Below are positions 18,288 to 27,666 of a stretch of 36,523 bases of DNA, one piece after another. A program made the translations under genes and the position numbers. Origin of the DNA: an uncultured Clostridia bacterium (lineage in GTDB: Bacteria > Bacillota > Clostridia > Christensenellales > Borkfalkiaceae); assembly GCA_947627065.1 (NCBI GenBank), contig CANQUN010000013.1:1-36523 (forward strand). Direction: 5' to 3'. Every line of letters starts with the position of its first letter. The first letter of the stretch is position 1. The notes under the pieces were generated by a model, which was given only the letters and a program-made list of their open reading frames with translations, ran no database searches and was not told the DNA's origin.

Positions 18288-21200
18288 TTATTCGTTCGAA
18301 ACAATGCCGCCAAGAGCGAGAATCTCGTCGAGAGAACTTCCCCGTTTGTCCGCGCCGATAGAAACGCCATTCATAATGATTTGCCCGCTGTTGTCTACGC
18401 GGTTGTCGATTGCGCCGCCCACGCGCTCCACGACGGGCGCCTGCGCGTATTGCCGTGAGGTCTCAAAGAGGAGCCCCATGTCGCGGACATAGCGGTGAAA
18501 GTGGTCGTTTGATACAGGAGACAAAATTTTCGCCGTAAGATCGGGCCCGATGACGGTCTCGGGGCGCTTGGTCTCCTTCCGCATGAGACCTTTTCCGAAC
18601 GCCGCCCCGCCATTGTCATAAGGTTCTGTTGTGGCAACCCCGCCTCCGCTATCGCCGCCGGATGTCTGGTTTTGCGGATTTGGGTTAGGCGTTCCTTGGT
18701 CGTCATCGACGTTATTTGTGGGTTTATCAAGGTCAACACCCGTAGTGCTTGCAAAGGCTTCTTTGATGCCTCGAATGAAGTCCTCGCCGAGGAAATCTTT
18801 TAAGCCGTCAAGGAGCTCGTTCAGTCCCTCGTTCGCGGCAGTCTTATTTTCGAGCATGTCGATAATCGCATCATAGGCTTGATCTTCAAGATCTTTACGC
18901 GCATTTTCGACATTCTCTTCCTGCGCCTTGACCGCCTCTTCCGCTTCGGCGATTTTCTTCTCGTCAACCTGCCACTCCCACTGTCCTGTCGTCTCGTTGT
19001 AACGGCGGACGGTCGCCTCATTCCGCGCATTCTCCAACGCCTGTTGTGCCTTTATAAGCTCGTTTTGCGCTTCGAGATAATTCTTTTTCTTCTCTTCGAG
19101 ATCAAGGCTCTCTTTCTGTGCGTCACGGAGCTCTTTGAGCTTGTCGATAAGATCGTCGTATTCGCCTGTAACTTTGGCTATGTCGTTATGCCAATCCGGA
19201 CTTGTACTGTCAATCTGTTTTTGGATGCCTAATATCTCATAAATTTGGTCGAGTGTAAGTTTGCCCGCAACGAACAATTCGCGCTGTTCTTGAGTAAGCC
19301 GCTCAATCCAATTTGAAGATTCTGAGTCGCCTTTAATAAGATTGTAATTATCTTGATATTCTCCCTTTTCGTAAAAGTTAATTGCATTAGTAAGATGGGC
19401 GCGCAGATAGTCCCTCTCTTCGTCTGTGTAGTCCGATGTTTCTAATTCGTCACGAAGATCCTTAAACAACTTGACATAATCTTCTCTTGTAAAACCCGCG
19501 ATGTTTAATTGTGTACGCAGCGTGTTTTGGCCGAAAAGGGCTCCAAAAGAATTGACAAGGTTATTCCAAAACCCTTCATCGATTATATCTGCATAGGCGT
19601 TATAACCATGCTCTTGCAAAAATTTGAGCACAAGCTGGTTGCCGCCGCCGTAAGGATCACTGAATTCATCGAAGAAATACGTTACGTGCGTACGAAGATA
19701 TTTCTTTGCTTCGTACGTCGCATCGGCGTTGGAATCAAGCCATTCTTTGACCTGTTGACGCGCATTTGATTCTTCAATCTCTTTTATTTTTTTGAGTTGT
19801 TCATCAAGGCTTCCATTGACTAAATCAAGGCTCCCATTGTAATCCTTGTTATTTCTAATCAAGTCGCTTTGAAGTTGCAACAAAGAGTTTTGAGCTTTTT
19901 CAAGGTTTTCTGTTGAGCTTGTTTTATCGTCCAAAACAGAGCGCGCATCTTTTACTGTGTCAATGTATCCCTTATACTGTTCCTCCAATTTAGATAAAGA
20001 ATCTGAAAGTTCGCTTAATTCCATTAGAGCATTAGAAAGGTTTCCTTTCAGTTCGTTTTTGTGGTTGTCATTTAATTGTTCAAACAAACCGACAATTAAA
20101 CTAATTACAGTAGCAATAGTTCCTATTGCACCGAGCGCTGCTTGCAGTCCCCCTGCCGCTATCTTGGCGGCATTCAAACCCGAAATAAGCCCCTTTATTG
20201 CCGTGACGATAGCTTTCATTCCCGCGAGAATCTTGTTGCCAACGAGTGCCCAAACAACTGTGGAAATAGCTAAAAGAAGCGTGCGTAGTCCGCCCGTCCA
20301 CTTTATGATTGTAAGCAACACAGACCCGACATCAACAAGGGCCTTCTTGATTCCCAAAATCCCTTGCTCGCTGTTTGCAATATCTTCCCACTGTGCCTTG
20401 ACTTTGTTAAGTTTTGCAGTGTATGTATTGAGGTATTTCTCGTTCTCTTTCTGCGAGTAGCCTGCCGCGTCGCCGAGCGTCCCAAGCGCTTGTTCGACGG
20501 TATCCATATTGCCAAGTAAGGCGATGAAGTAGTTCTTCCGGAACGTATTCGCGGTATCGTAAACGCCGCTGAGTTCGGTGTAAATGTCCTGCAGTTCGCC
20601 GTCAAGAGCGTTTTTAAGTGCTTCTCCGTCCTCGGTGTTAAAGTATTGGTCGAGCAGGTCAGCTTGATCGGATTTGAGGCTCTTGATCTCCTCGGAGACC
20701 TGACGCCACACGTCAAGAATTGTTGCGCCGCCTTGTCTGAACCGCTCGACGACCGCCGCGCTTTCATCGCTCAAAGCCGCGAACGTATCAAGTGCGGAAG
20801 CCTTTGAGCTGTATTGAATGAGAGAGTTTAGTGCAGTACCGATATTCTCGCCGCTCCGCCCCGTCGCCTGCGACAAAGCAGTGATGAGCGCGATCGTCTG
20901 GTCGAGCGTGAGGTTTGCATTACTTGCCGCCGAACCTGTACGCTGAAGCGCCGCCAAAATTTTTTCTGTCGTAACGGGAAAGTTATCGGCGGTTTTGTTG
21001 AGCTTGTCTATAACAGTTTCGAGATCGCTTGCTTCGAGATTGAACTGTGAGAGAATGGCGATGAGCCCTGTCGTTGCCTCTTCCGCATCGAGTTCTGCGA
21101 CATTGAGGGCAAGAACAGCCGCTTCGGTCGCCTTGATTGTGTCCGCCCACGACATGCCTGTACGGGCAAAATTCGTGGCAATTTGAGAGACATTCTCAAA

Positions 21201-22205
21201 GGTCTGCCCATAGTCCGCCGCAATCTTATAAAGACGGCTCGAGATTTCGCTGTCGGTCGCGCTTCCGCTCGGCAAAACACGTTGCAGGGCGATAACTGCG
21301 TCCTCCGTCTTGACGAGGGTTTCGTTGATAGAAGAGAGCGCGGACCGAATCCATTGCAAAGGCTTCATGACGAGCATTGCGGAGAGCTGGAATTTGAAAA
21401 ACCCGCTTACAATATCTTTGAGCGTCCCTTTACTTGACTTCATTGTGGAAGTCGTCTGCGCAATGCTTGCATTGAGTTGGTTGTAGCTGTTCGCGAGGTT
21501 GTTGAGTTTGATTTGGCTCTCTTCGGAGAGTGTACCTGTGGTAAGGAACTCATTATTGAGGGCTTGCAAGTCTGCTTGCCCTTGGGTCAAATCTGCTTTG
21601 AATGTATCGAATGTGCCTTTCGGATAGTATTTCTCCGTGTTCTTGATAGTGTTCAGGAGCGTGGAGTACTGTTTGATAAGGCGCGGGATCTGCTGTGCCT
21701 GTGTTACAGTGAAAGGATTGGCGGCAACGATCTTGTCATTTTTTGCCTTTGCTACGGCAAGATCGGCGGAGTACTTTTTGAGTTGCTTTGAGAGATTCGC
21801 ATACGCCTCCGCTTGGTCTTGCGTGAGTTTTCCGTTTTTCTCGTATGCTTCAGAGATATTTTCTATTTCTTTGAGCGCTTTTTCAGCGTCCTCGGGGAGC
21901 GTGCCAAAAACCCCTTCCGCATACTGCGATTTTAGCGTTTTCAACGTCGAGATGAGATTGGCGTACCCTTTTCTCGTCGTCTCAATACCCGCTGCCTGCT
22001 TATTCGCATTCTGCGCAAGTTTTGTTTGTGCCTCGATAACAGCAGTATAGTTCTTCGTGAGCGCGTTGATCTGCGCGGTCAAATCCTTGTTGACCTTGAT
22101 CGATGACAGCGATTTAGAAAGCGCCTGCGCCTCTTTTTCAAGCGCTTGCAGACCCTTTATAGCGTTTTCATTCTTCGCTTCGATTGTCAATATGAGTTTT
22201 GCCAT
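18288..22205 (-). CDS. Tail tape measure protein, TP901-type core (1305 aa)
   Basis: The longest gene in the window, it sets tail length and helps DNA injection. An N-terminal coiled coil (about 1-260) precedes a TP901-like core (about 290-470: RLYKIAADYGQTFENVSQIATNFARTG; AVLALNVAELDAEEATTGLIAIL; ALSQATGRSGENIGTALNSL). A hydrophobic stretch follows near 625-715 (LLTIIKWTGGLRTLLLAIS; GAIGTIATVISLIVGLFEQL), probable membrane-interacting helices. The C-terminal half is again coiled coil (KEKKKNYLEAQNELIKAQQAL-like), then a Gly/Pro-rich linker and a short tail with EPYDNGGAAFG. At about 0.15 nm per residue a tail near 0.2 micrometre is inferred. Confidence 0.93.
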   Translation of the reverse strand: MAKLILTIEAKNENAIKGLQALEKEAQALSKSLSSIKVNKDLTAQINALTKNYTAVIEAQTKLAQNANKQAAGIETTRKGYANLISTLKTLKSQYAEGVFGTLPEDAEKALKEIENISEAYEKNGKLTQDQAEAYANLSKQLKKYSADLAVAKAKNDKIVAANPFTVTQAQQIPRLIKQYSTLLNTIKNTEKYYPKGTFDTFKADLTQGQADLQALNNEFLTTGTLSEESQIKLNNLANSYNQLNASIAQTTSTMKSSKGTLKDIVSGFFKFQLSAMLVMKPLQWIRSALSSINETLVKTEDAVIALQRVLPSGSATDSEISSRLYKIAADYGQTFENVSQIATNFARTGMSWADTIKATEAAVLALNVAELDAEEATTGLIAILSQFNLEASDLETVIDKLNKTADNFPVTTEKILAALQRTGSAASNANLTLDQTIALITALSQATGRSGENIGTALNSLIQYSSKASALDTFAALSDESAAVVERFRQGGATILDVWRQVSEEIKSLKSDQADLLDQYFNTEDGEALKNALDGELQDIYTELSGVYDTANTFRKNYFIALLGNMDTVEQALGTLGDAAGYSQKENEKYLNTYTAKLNKVKAQWEDIANSEQGILGIKKALVDVGSVLLTIIKWTGGLRTLLLAISTVVWALVGNKILAGMKAIVTAIKGLISGLNAAKIAAGGLQAALGAIGTIATVISLIVGLFEQLNDNHKNELKGNLSNALMELSELSDSLSKLEEQYKGYIDTVKDARSVLDDKTSSTENLEKAQNSLLQLQSDLIRNNKDYNGSLDLVNGSLDEQLKKIKEIEESNARQQVKEWLDSNADATYEAKKYLRTHVTYFFDEFSDPYGGGNQLVLKFLQEHGYNAYADIIDEGFWNNLVNSFGALFGQNTLRTQLNIAGFTREDYVKLFKDLRDELETSDYTDEERDYLRAHLTNAINFYEKGEYQDNYNLIKGDSESSNWIERLTQEQRELFVAGKLTLDQIYEILGIQKQIDSTSPDWHNDIAKVTGEYDDLIDKLKELRDAQKESLDLEEKKKNYLEAQNELIKAQQALENARNEATVRRYNETTGQWEWQVDEKKIAEAEEAVKAQEENVENARKDLEDQAYDAIIDMLENKTAANEGLNELLDGLKDFLGEDFIRGIKEAFASTTGVDLDKPTNNVDDDQGTPNPNPQNQTSGGDSGGGVATTEPYDNGGAAFGKGLMRKETKRPETVIGPDLTAKILSPVSNDHFHRYVRDMGLLFETSRQYAQAPVVERVGGAIDNRVDNSGQIIMNGVSIGADKRGSSLDEILALGGIVSNE

Positions 22206-22236
22206 AAATCAACCGCTCTCCGTTGTTTTCGTTGGT

Positions 22237-22821
22237 TCAGCTTCTTCTCACTTCGTAAGTCGGATCCAACCGATAATCGTTTCCTTCTCGTGTGAGTGCG
22301 CCGTCTGTCACGGCTTGCAGTTCGCGATCATATCCGTTAAACCCTGCGACAAACCATTTGTCGCCCTCTTTGAGGACCTCGTCCACAAAGTTGTCCCAAA
22401 AACGCCGCTCTTTCCCGATTCCTTCCATGCCACGCCACAGATAGCCTTTATCTTCTTGCAGAACGTCAATGATTGTGTCGCCGTCGGGATAGTAGTCGGC
22501 GTTCGGATAGAGTGCGTTGCGCCCGTTTGGTTCGTAGGTAAATTCGACGCTCCTCTGCCCGCCGCTTCGGTTAACGAGATTCCAATTCATGTTTTTCTCG
22601 CTGTATATGGATCTTCCATACTGCGGTTGGTCGAATCTCCTTCGATACCGTTCGGGAGTGTATGCGGCATAAACATCGCTTTGAATATGCCTTTGCAGAG
22701 CAGGGATGAGTTCGCTTGCGAGAGACTTCAAGCCGTAATTCGTGGCGCGGCTGACTTGGAGATTAAACTCATCGTAATCACCCTGAATGCTCTCTACGCC
22801 TTGGACCTTAAAAGTAAGCAT
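22237..22821 (-). CDS. HK97 gp10-like tail completion protein (194 aa)
   Basis: The ATG at 22819-22821 is preferred (AAGGGG about 9 nt upstream); an in-frame ATG at 22881 would start inside a stable hairpin and has no ribosome binding site. The N-terminus MLTFKVQGVESIQGDYDEFN followed by a helix (VSRATNYGLKSLASELIPALQRHI) resembles HK97 gp10-like neck/tail-completion proteins. The middle has many Tyr/Arg residues (YTPERYRRRFDQPQYGRS). It lies between the major tail protein and the tape measure. Tail-completion is inferred from these patterns and position. Confidence 0.6.
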   Translation of the reverse strand: MLTFKVQGVESIQGDYDEFNLQVSRATNYGLKSLASELIPALQRHIQSDVYAAYTPERYRRRFDQPQYGRSIYSEKNMNWNLVNRSGGQRSVEFTYEPNGRNALYPNADYYPDGDTIIDVLQEDKGYLWRGMEGIGKERRFWDNFVDEVLKEGDKWFVAGFNGYDRELQAVTDGALTREGNDYRLDPTYEVRRS

Positions 22822-22839
22822 CGCCCTACCCCTTACGCG

Positions 22840-22883
22840 AAATGCTCTACCCCGACCAACTTTCGCTGGCCGGGGAGGCATTT
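22840..22883. other. Stable hairpin after the major tail protein gene
   Basis: On the minus strand CCCCGGCCAGC-GAAA-GTTGGTCGGGG forms an 11-bp stem with a GNRA tetraloop. It is bounded by AAATGC/GCATTT, which can add six pairs. It begins 8 nt past the major tail protein stop. In the minus direction the following T-run is weak, so it may be an attenuator or a 3'-end stabiliser. On the plus strand it is followed by T-rich sequence and could end antisense transcripts. Confidence 0.6.
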
Positions 22884-22890
22884 TGTTTTT

Positions 22891-24003
22891 TTAGCTTGCC
22901 GCTGTAACTTTGACGTTTGCCGTCGCGGTAATCGTCGGCTTCGCTGTCACCGTCACGGTGATCGTGGTCGAACCTTCAGATGAGCCTGTGATAACGCCCG
23001 TATGCTCGCCGACCTTCGCATATGAGCCACCGTCCTGTGCCACCTTGAATGTGAGATCCTCATAATTCGGCGTGAGAATTTCCCCGTTGTCCATGACATA
23101 GAATACGGGTGTCTGCGCGGTCTCTCCCTGTTTGACGGTGACGATACCCCCGACGATTGCAAGCGCTTTGACCGCCGAGAAATCTTCTCCGCACGGAACG
23201 TATGTAAGGTAGCCGTAAACCGACCCTTCGCTGTTGCAATCGGAGCAAATCTCATCGGTAAGTTCGTTGTAGGCCTGCGCCGTGAAGTTCAGGCTCGTGG
23301 TCGTCGGATCTGTCTGCGAGCCGTTCACGCCTGCATCGCCACCGACGAACTGAACTCTCGGATAGAAGCCGTACAGATAGCCCGCAAGCGAACTGTTCTT
23401 TGAGCTTGTCCCGTTTTCGGCATACATGGGTGTTTTGATGACCAAGTACGCAACTGTCGGCGAGAAGTTCGCGGGAATGGTGAGCTGTTCTGCGTTAAAC
23501 ACATTTGTGTAGAACTGCACACAGTACTCCTTTCCGTTCTCCGCCGTAAAGCCCTTGATTTCCTTTGTCTTGGGGTCAATGCCGTAGTTCACGCCGTCGT
23601 TCCCCACATAGCAGTGGTAGGTTTCCGCATCGCTCGATTGCCCAAAGGCGGGCGCGGGCGTGTCACCATCGGGCAGGGTGAGCTTATTCGACTGCGCTGT
23701 GATCTTCCGTCTTACCAACGTCTTTGCGTTGTACTTTACGGTAGAACCCATCTGAAGCCCGCGAGCTTCCAACGAGAAATCCGCCGCTTCAAACGTACCC
23801 GTCAACCGTACGGTATCGGGAATGTTTGCGAGCAACTGATTCCCCAATCCTCCCTCAATCGCGCCGTCATTCATCGAGGTCGAAGTATTTCCTGTCTTGA
23901 GCTTGTTCGTCCAATACAGCAAATCACCCGTTACGATGTCGTAAACGGCGGCTTCGGAAAAGCCTTTTGCGTAACGAGGAGGTTTGTTCTTTTGAAAAGG
24001 CAT
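22891..24003 (-). CDS. Major tail protein with C-terminal Ig-like (BIG2) domain (370 aa)
   Basis: This protein should form the tail tube. The N-terminal two thirds fit major tail proteins of Firmicute siphophages (GFSEAAVYDIVTGDLLYWTNKLK; TVRLTGTFEAADFSLEARGLQMG). Residues about 275-370 (VTVKQGETAQTPVFYVMDNGEILTPN; SSEGSTTITVTVTAKPTITATANVKVTAA) form a bacterial Ig-like group 2 domain, a frequent surface decoration of tail tubes. Expected high expression fits the hairpin directly after its stop. The start has AAGGAGAAAAAGACT upstream. Confidence 0.75.
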   Translation of the reverse strand: MPFQKNKPPRYAKGFSEAAVYDIVTGDLLYWTNKLKTGNTSTSMNDGAIEGGLGNQLLANIPDTVRLTGTFEAADFSLEARGLQMGSTVKYNAKTLVRRKITAQSNKLTLPDGDTPAPAFGQSSDAETYHCYVGNDGVNYGIDPKTKEIKGFTAENGKEYCVQFYTNVFNAEQLTIPANFSPTVAYLVIKTPMYAENGTSSKNSSLAGYLYGFYPRVQFVGGDAGVNGSQTDPTTTSLNFTAQAYNELTDEICSDCNSEGSVYGYLTYVPCGEDFSAVKALAIVGGIVTVKQGETAQTPVFYVMDNGEILTPNYEDLTFKVAQDGGSYAKVGEHTGVITGSSEGSTTITVTVTAKPTITATANVKVTAAS

Positions 24004-24029
24004 AGTCTTTTTCTCCTTATAGATTTTTG

Positions 24030-24884
24030 TTATTCTTGACTGCCCTGTTGCACAGTCTGTTTGACGTCGCCAACGCCCTTATACTTTTCTTGCATTTCAT
24101 CAACAGTAATAAGTGCGTCGGTTAGTGTTTCTGCCCTGTCGAAGCACCACGACGGATATGGATTTCCGCGAGGGAATTTCACCATGCCACTCATCTCCGC
24201 TTGCGTATAGACCATATAGTTTATTTTCCTGTCTAACGCTTGCCTCTGCGTTTCAAATTCCAAGACGGTCCATTCGTCAATATCTCTCTGCCGAACGTTA
24301 CTTGCGCTTGCAACAGAGGCAATCAATGTCGCGAGATCGAATTTAACTTTGCTCTCACGCTCCTCTCGCATCTGCCGTTCGGTTTGGACAATATCGGGGT
24401 TGAAACTCTCGTCCGGGAGTTCGATTCCGTTCTGCTCGGCGATGAGCGGACGGACGGTCGTGGTAAAATCCACAGGGTTGATCTGGACGGTTTGCCCGTC
24501 CTGCGTGACCTCAATATGGTGGAGATTTCGGGGATTGGAGCGGTCGCAGTAAACGCTGTGGAGCAGTTTTTCCTGTTCGTCGTGTCCGAGCCGCAAAGAT
24601 AGACACAGCAACAGCAAAATTCTTCCCATCATTCCTACGGGCTTCCCCGTCGCGAGAGCAGTATCATAATCGACCGCCCAAAGCGCCGAGAGAAACGGCA
24701 TTGAGATGTATTCGAATGACTGTTTCGCCAAGCTCGTCATCCTCAATGCCAAAACACCCTTGCACTCCAAAAACTCCTCATAATCGGCCATTGTTATGGG
24801 GTAGAATTGCAAGCCCAACGCCTCGATAGGTTGTCCTCGGCGTATTCTCGCTTTCCTTTCCCGTTTTGTTAGTTCCTCGCTCAT
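24030..24884 (-). CDS. Tail assembly-related protein (284 aa)
   Basis: The sequence is helical and charged (MSEELTKRERKARIRRGQPIEAL), with a hydrophobic segment (MGRILLLLCLSLRLG, about 82-99) and ends with an acidic helix and Q-rich tail. Its place directly before the major tail protein and tape measure cluster suggests a tail assembly chaperone or related role, but such chaperones usually lie between the major tail protein and the tape measure. No frameshift-linked second product is seen. The call is by context. Confidence 0.45.
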   Translation of the reverse strand: MSEELTKRERKARIRRGQPIEALGLQFYPITMADYEEFLECKGVLALRMTSLAKQSFEYISMPFLSALWAVDYDTALATGKPVGMMGRILLLLCLSLRLGHDEQEKLLHSVYCDRSNPRNLHHIEVTQDGQTVQINPVDFTTTVRPLIAEQNGIELPDESFNPDIVQTERQMREERESKVKFDLATLIASVASASNVRQRDIDEWTVLEFETQRQALDRKINYMVYTQAEMSGMVKFPRGNPYPSWCFDRAETLTDALITVDEMQEKYKGVGDVKQTVQQGSQE

Positions 24885-24923
24885 TTTTTCTCTCCTGCAA
24901 GTCCTAACAGCTATATCAAAGCC

Positions 24924-25130
24924 CTATTCGGGCTGTGATAACCTCAAACATTGCTTTGCGTAGTCGGAATTGACTGCGCGTCCTTCGTTGTTGCACCACC
25001 GCTGGTGCGGGCACATTACCGCCGTTTGATTTTGCAAAAGGTTGTAGTCCACGCCCTCTCGCATCTGCTTCTTGCAACAAATGTATCTAAACCCCTTAAA
25101 GTGGGTCGCATAGGGACAGGTATATGACAT
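24924..25130 (-). CDS. Small cysteine-rich protein (68 aa)
   Basis: It has seven cysteines (YTCPY, YICCKK, VMCPHQRWC, QCLR) in 68 residues, with two H residues near them, so a small metal-binding fold is likely. It starts at the ATG at 25130 and lies among tail genes, 11 nt after the upstream gene. Role unknown; a second short cysteine-rich protein (26738-26956) is encoded nearby in the same operon. Confidence 0.65.
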   Translation of the reverse strand: MSYTCPYATHFKGFRYICCKKQMREGVDYNLLQNQTAVMCPHQRWCNNEGRAVNSDYAKQCLRLSQPE

Positions 25131-25141
25131 AGGCGTTCCCC

Positions 25142-25390
25142 TTAAACGCCCGTCGGGATAGGCTCATTGCTTATTTCAAGGGTAGGTGTATTCGGGAGAT
25201 TCGCTTGCGCCCCTCTATCGATTACCTGCCCGTTTCCGATACCGATGTCCTCTCTCGGAATAGAAAGCGAGCGTTCTCTCTTTTTGGCATCCTTTCTGCC
25301 CTCTTCCCTTGCCTGTTCCAAAAGCTCTTGGAGCTCTTCTTTTGTGAACTCATATTTGCCGTTCTCGTTTTTTTCAATGATGACTATCAT
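25142..25390 (-). CDS. Small coiled-coil protein (82 aa)
   Basis: Residues 1-45 are an acidic-basic helix (GKYEFTKEELQELLEQAREEGRKDAKKRERS), probably a coiled coil; the C-terminal 35 residues are P/N-rich and likely disordered. It has GGAGGG upstream and lies 15 nt after the previous gene. Similar short KER-rich proteins occur in phage tail operons without known function. No assignment is made. Confidence 0.65.
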   Translation of the reverse strand: MIVIIEKNENGKYEFTKEELQELLEQAREEGRKDAKKRERSLSIPREDIGIGNGQVIDRGAQANLPNTPTLEISNEPIPTGV

Positions 25391-25405
25391 TTTCTTTCCC
25401 TCCTT

Positions 25406-26734
25406 TTATAGTCCCCAAAGTTCTATCTTTGCCGCCGTGCTCTTCCTCTCGCAGGTCGCCGTGACGACGAGCGGGGTGTCGTCCGCAGAAACGCAGTAGA
25501 TCTCCACGGAATTGCCCTTGACAGTTGCCACATAACAGCGCTTGTCCGCGCCGCCGAACGTCCACTCAATGGGCTTGTCCGTCGCGGCGCCGCCCTCATA
25601 GCAGGTAGCCGTCAATGTCACCGTTTCGTACTGTTCAACGCCTTGCGGAATTACGCCCTCAAACGCCACATACGGCTCCGTGGCGGCTTCATTGACAACC
25701 AACTCGACCGACGCCGAGATTGCCGTATTCTGCGCCAATCTCGCGGTAATTCGAGCCGTTCCGTCAAACTTCGCCGTTACACGTCCGTCCTTGTCAACTT
25801 CCGCTACGTCGGGGTGGTCGCTCTCCCACTCCCACGTCACAGGGCGTTCGTCCGTCCCTGCGGTTTCCGCTCCGTTTTTAAGAAATACAGCAGTAAGATT
25901 GAGCGTGTCGCCCGCATTGAGTTCCCTCTGCCCTTCCGCGATATCTGCCGCGAAGGAATAGGCCTTTCCGTTTGCGATATGATTCGGAAGATCGTCGTTT
26001 TCATGCGGCTCTTCGATACGCACGGTGAAGTAGAGAATGTGCGTGCTTTCGTAGTCGCCCGAGAATTCTTGATAGAAGTCGTTGAAACCCGTGATGAAGT
26101 AGGCGGTACTCCCAAGGATAATTCGCTGATTTAAGCCAAGCCTCCGTGTGTTTTCGTTGAGCTGGCAGATGACGTTGAAATAGCCGTCCATCATCACAAG
26201 GTTCTGCGGCTTCTCGGCGTTGTCGTTCCCCATCATCGTCACTTTCTCCAAGACGATCGGTTCGGTGACGATATTGCCGTAGTAGTCGTAGAGGTTGTAG
26301 GAAGTATTGCACCGCCGCACGACCGCCGTCGTCAATGTGCCCGAGAGGTTCGACGGATTCGTGCAGATCCATGTGCTTTCCATTGTTTCGAGCTTCGCGC
26401 CGATCGGGAAGTAGTCGATTTTCGGCTCGTCAAAAAGCACGATTTTGGTGTCGTCGGTCTGCTGTGTCGTGGTCGGCATGGAGTGCATATCCGAAAGGCG
26501 GACGTGCGTCCTGTACCACTTGTAAAAGTCTGTTTTGGAAATGCCCTGCACACGAGCTTTCACATAGTCGCTTGCATACTTGGCGCGGACTGCGGGAAAT
26601 TGACGGGTGCGCCCCGCCATGTACTGCCGCTCGCGGTCGGCGTACTGCACGGGCTTATTGTTCGGCACATACGGAGTGCCGCCACCCTGCAATATCGCGC
26701 CGCTTATGTACTTTTCGCTGTCGTTCTGCGGCAT
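25406..26734 (-). CDS. Head-tail stopper/neck-like protein with C-terminal Ig-like domain (442 aa)
   Basis: Residues 1-245 look like a phage neck or stopper protein (KIDYFPIGAKLETMESTWICTN; NQRIILGSTAYFITGFNDFYQEFS; THILYFTVRIEEP). A bacterial Ig-like group 2 domain follows at about 255-345 (LNAGDTLNLTAVFLKNGAETAG; WEWESDHPDVAEVDKDGRVTAKFDG). A further Ig-like repeat is possible at 355-442 (QYETVTLTATCYEGGAATDKPIEWTFGG). Ig domains at the neck commonly help reversible attachment to surface carbohydrate. Head closure is inferred from its place between connectors and tail genes. Confidence 0.6.
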   Translation of the reverse strand: MPQNDSEKYISGAILQGGGTPYVPNNKPVQYADRERQYMAGRTRQFPAVRAKYASDYVKARVQGISKTDFYKWYRTHVRLSDMHSMPTTTQQTDDTKIVLFDEPKIDYFPIGAKLETMESTWICTNPSNLSGTLTTAVVRRCNTSYNLYDYYGNIVTEPIVLEKVTMMGNDNAEKPQNLVMMDGYFNVICQLNENTRRLGLNQRIILGSTAYFITGFNDFYQEFSGDYESTHILYFTVRIEEPHENDDLPNHIANGKAYSFAADIAEGQRELNAGDTLNLTAVFLKNGAETAGTDERPVTWEWESDHPDVAEVDKDGRVTAKFDGTARITARLAQNTAISASVELVVNEAATEPYVAFEGVIPQGVEQYETVTLTATCYEGGAATDKPIEWTFGGADKRCYVATVKGNSVEIYCVSADDTPLVVTATCERKSTAAKIELWGL

Positions 26735-26737
26735 GGA

Positions 26738-26956
26738 TTACCTCAATTTCTTGCCACAATAAGGGCAATAATGTAGTCGTACTCTCCTGTGTCCTATTCT
26801 TCCGCACTCCTGCTTAATTTCTTTGTTATAATCAGTCGTTACAAGCTCTGCATAGTATCTCGTTTGGAACTTTGGATCCCAGCAGATTTTTTCAGCTTCT
26901 CGCGCCCTGTAATAATCTTTGCAAAATGCGCACTTCTGTTCTTCCATTTCTTTCAC
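26738..26956 (-). CDS. Small zinc-ribbon protein (72 aa)
   Basis: CAFC (about 9-12) and C-P-Y-C-G-K-K-L (about 64-71) are the two CxxC knuckles of a zinc ribbon, separated by a charged helix. The C-terminal C-P-Y-C-G-K-K ending is typical of zinc-ribbon proteins. Its start overlaps the upstream gene's stop by 4 nt. Function in the late operon is unknown; it may act in gene regulation or as a small assembly factor. Confidence 0.7.
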   Translation of the reverse strand: MKEMEEQKCAFCKDYYRAREAEKICWDPKFQTRYYAELVTTDYNKEIKQECGRIGHRRVRLHYCPYCGKKLR

Positions 26957-27660
26957 CCAAAATACAGTCCGCCACCGATGGGCACCTCGTTGTTTTCCTC
27001 GGGACCATTGAGCGTTGTACTCATGAGTTCCAAGCCCATTGTCAAGCTATACCCGACGTTATCCTGCTTATCGGTGAGCGGTACGGCACCGCAGTCAGGG
27101 TGCTTCGAGCGGTTGAAGTAGAACGTCCCAACGCCCGCCATGTTCACGCCGTGAAACGCCTGTATGAGACATTGCACCATGGACCATGTGCGGGAATACG
27201 CCTCGTTGAGCTTCGTGTTGCTCTCCTGCGTATAGTTCGTCCATATGTCGAAGATGATCGACAACTGCATTGCAAAGTCGTTCTCTGCAATGGGGCGACC
27301 CAAGTAGCAGTAAATTCTCGTCTGCGCGTTCTCCTGCGCGGGTTTGCTGTATATCTGTGGGAAGAGCCTGTACCCCTTCTCTGTGGGTATTTCGGAATGG
27401 TCGGGATCGAATAAAACTGACTTCTTTTCTTGCGGAGTGGGCAAGGGATTCTCGGTCGGACGCGCTCCATCGTAGTAGAGGAGTTTCCAAAGGCGGCAGC
27501 GCGGATAGGCGTTATCGTCCTTCGGGGTGTAGCCGCTCCCGTCGGGCATATCGAGAATGTAGTTCATGATTTTGCGCAAGAGTTCGTCGCTGTCCGAAGC
27601 ATCGTAGAAGCCTTCCTGCACCTTGTTGTATGGGTACCACTTGGATTCTGTGTTTACCAT
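26953..27660 (-). CDS. Tail/neck completion protein, putative (235 aa)
   Basis: The protein begins MVNTESKWYPYNKVQEGFY and has alpha/beta pattern with conserved-looking aromatic residues (YRLFPQIYSKPAQE; RIYCYLGRPIAENDFAMQLSIIFDIWTN). Such a pattern, and its position between connector and stopper genes, suggest a tail-terminator-like neck protein. Domain identity is not established. The following start overlaps its stop by 4 nt, showing tight operon packing. Confidence 0.5.
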   Translation of the reverse strand: MVNTESKWYPYNKVQEGFYDASDSDELLRKIMNYILDMPDGSGYTPKDDNAYPRCRLWKLLYYDGARPTENPLPTPQEKKSVLFDPDHSEIPTEKGYRLFPQIYSKPAQENAQTRIYCYLGRPIAENDFAMQLSIIFDIWTNYTQESNTKLNEAYSRTWSMVQCLIQAFHGVNMAGVGTFYFNRSKHPDCGAVPLTDKQDNVGYSLTMGLELMSTTLNGPEENNEVPIGGGLYFG

Positions 27661-27666
27661 GAGCGG

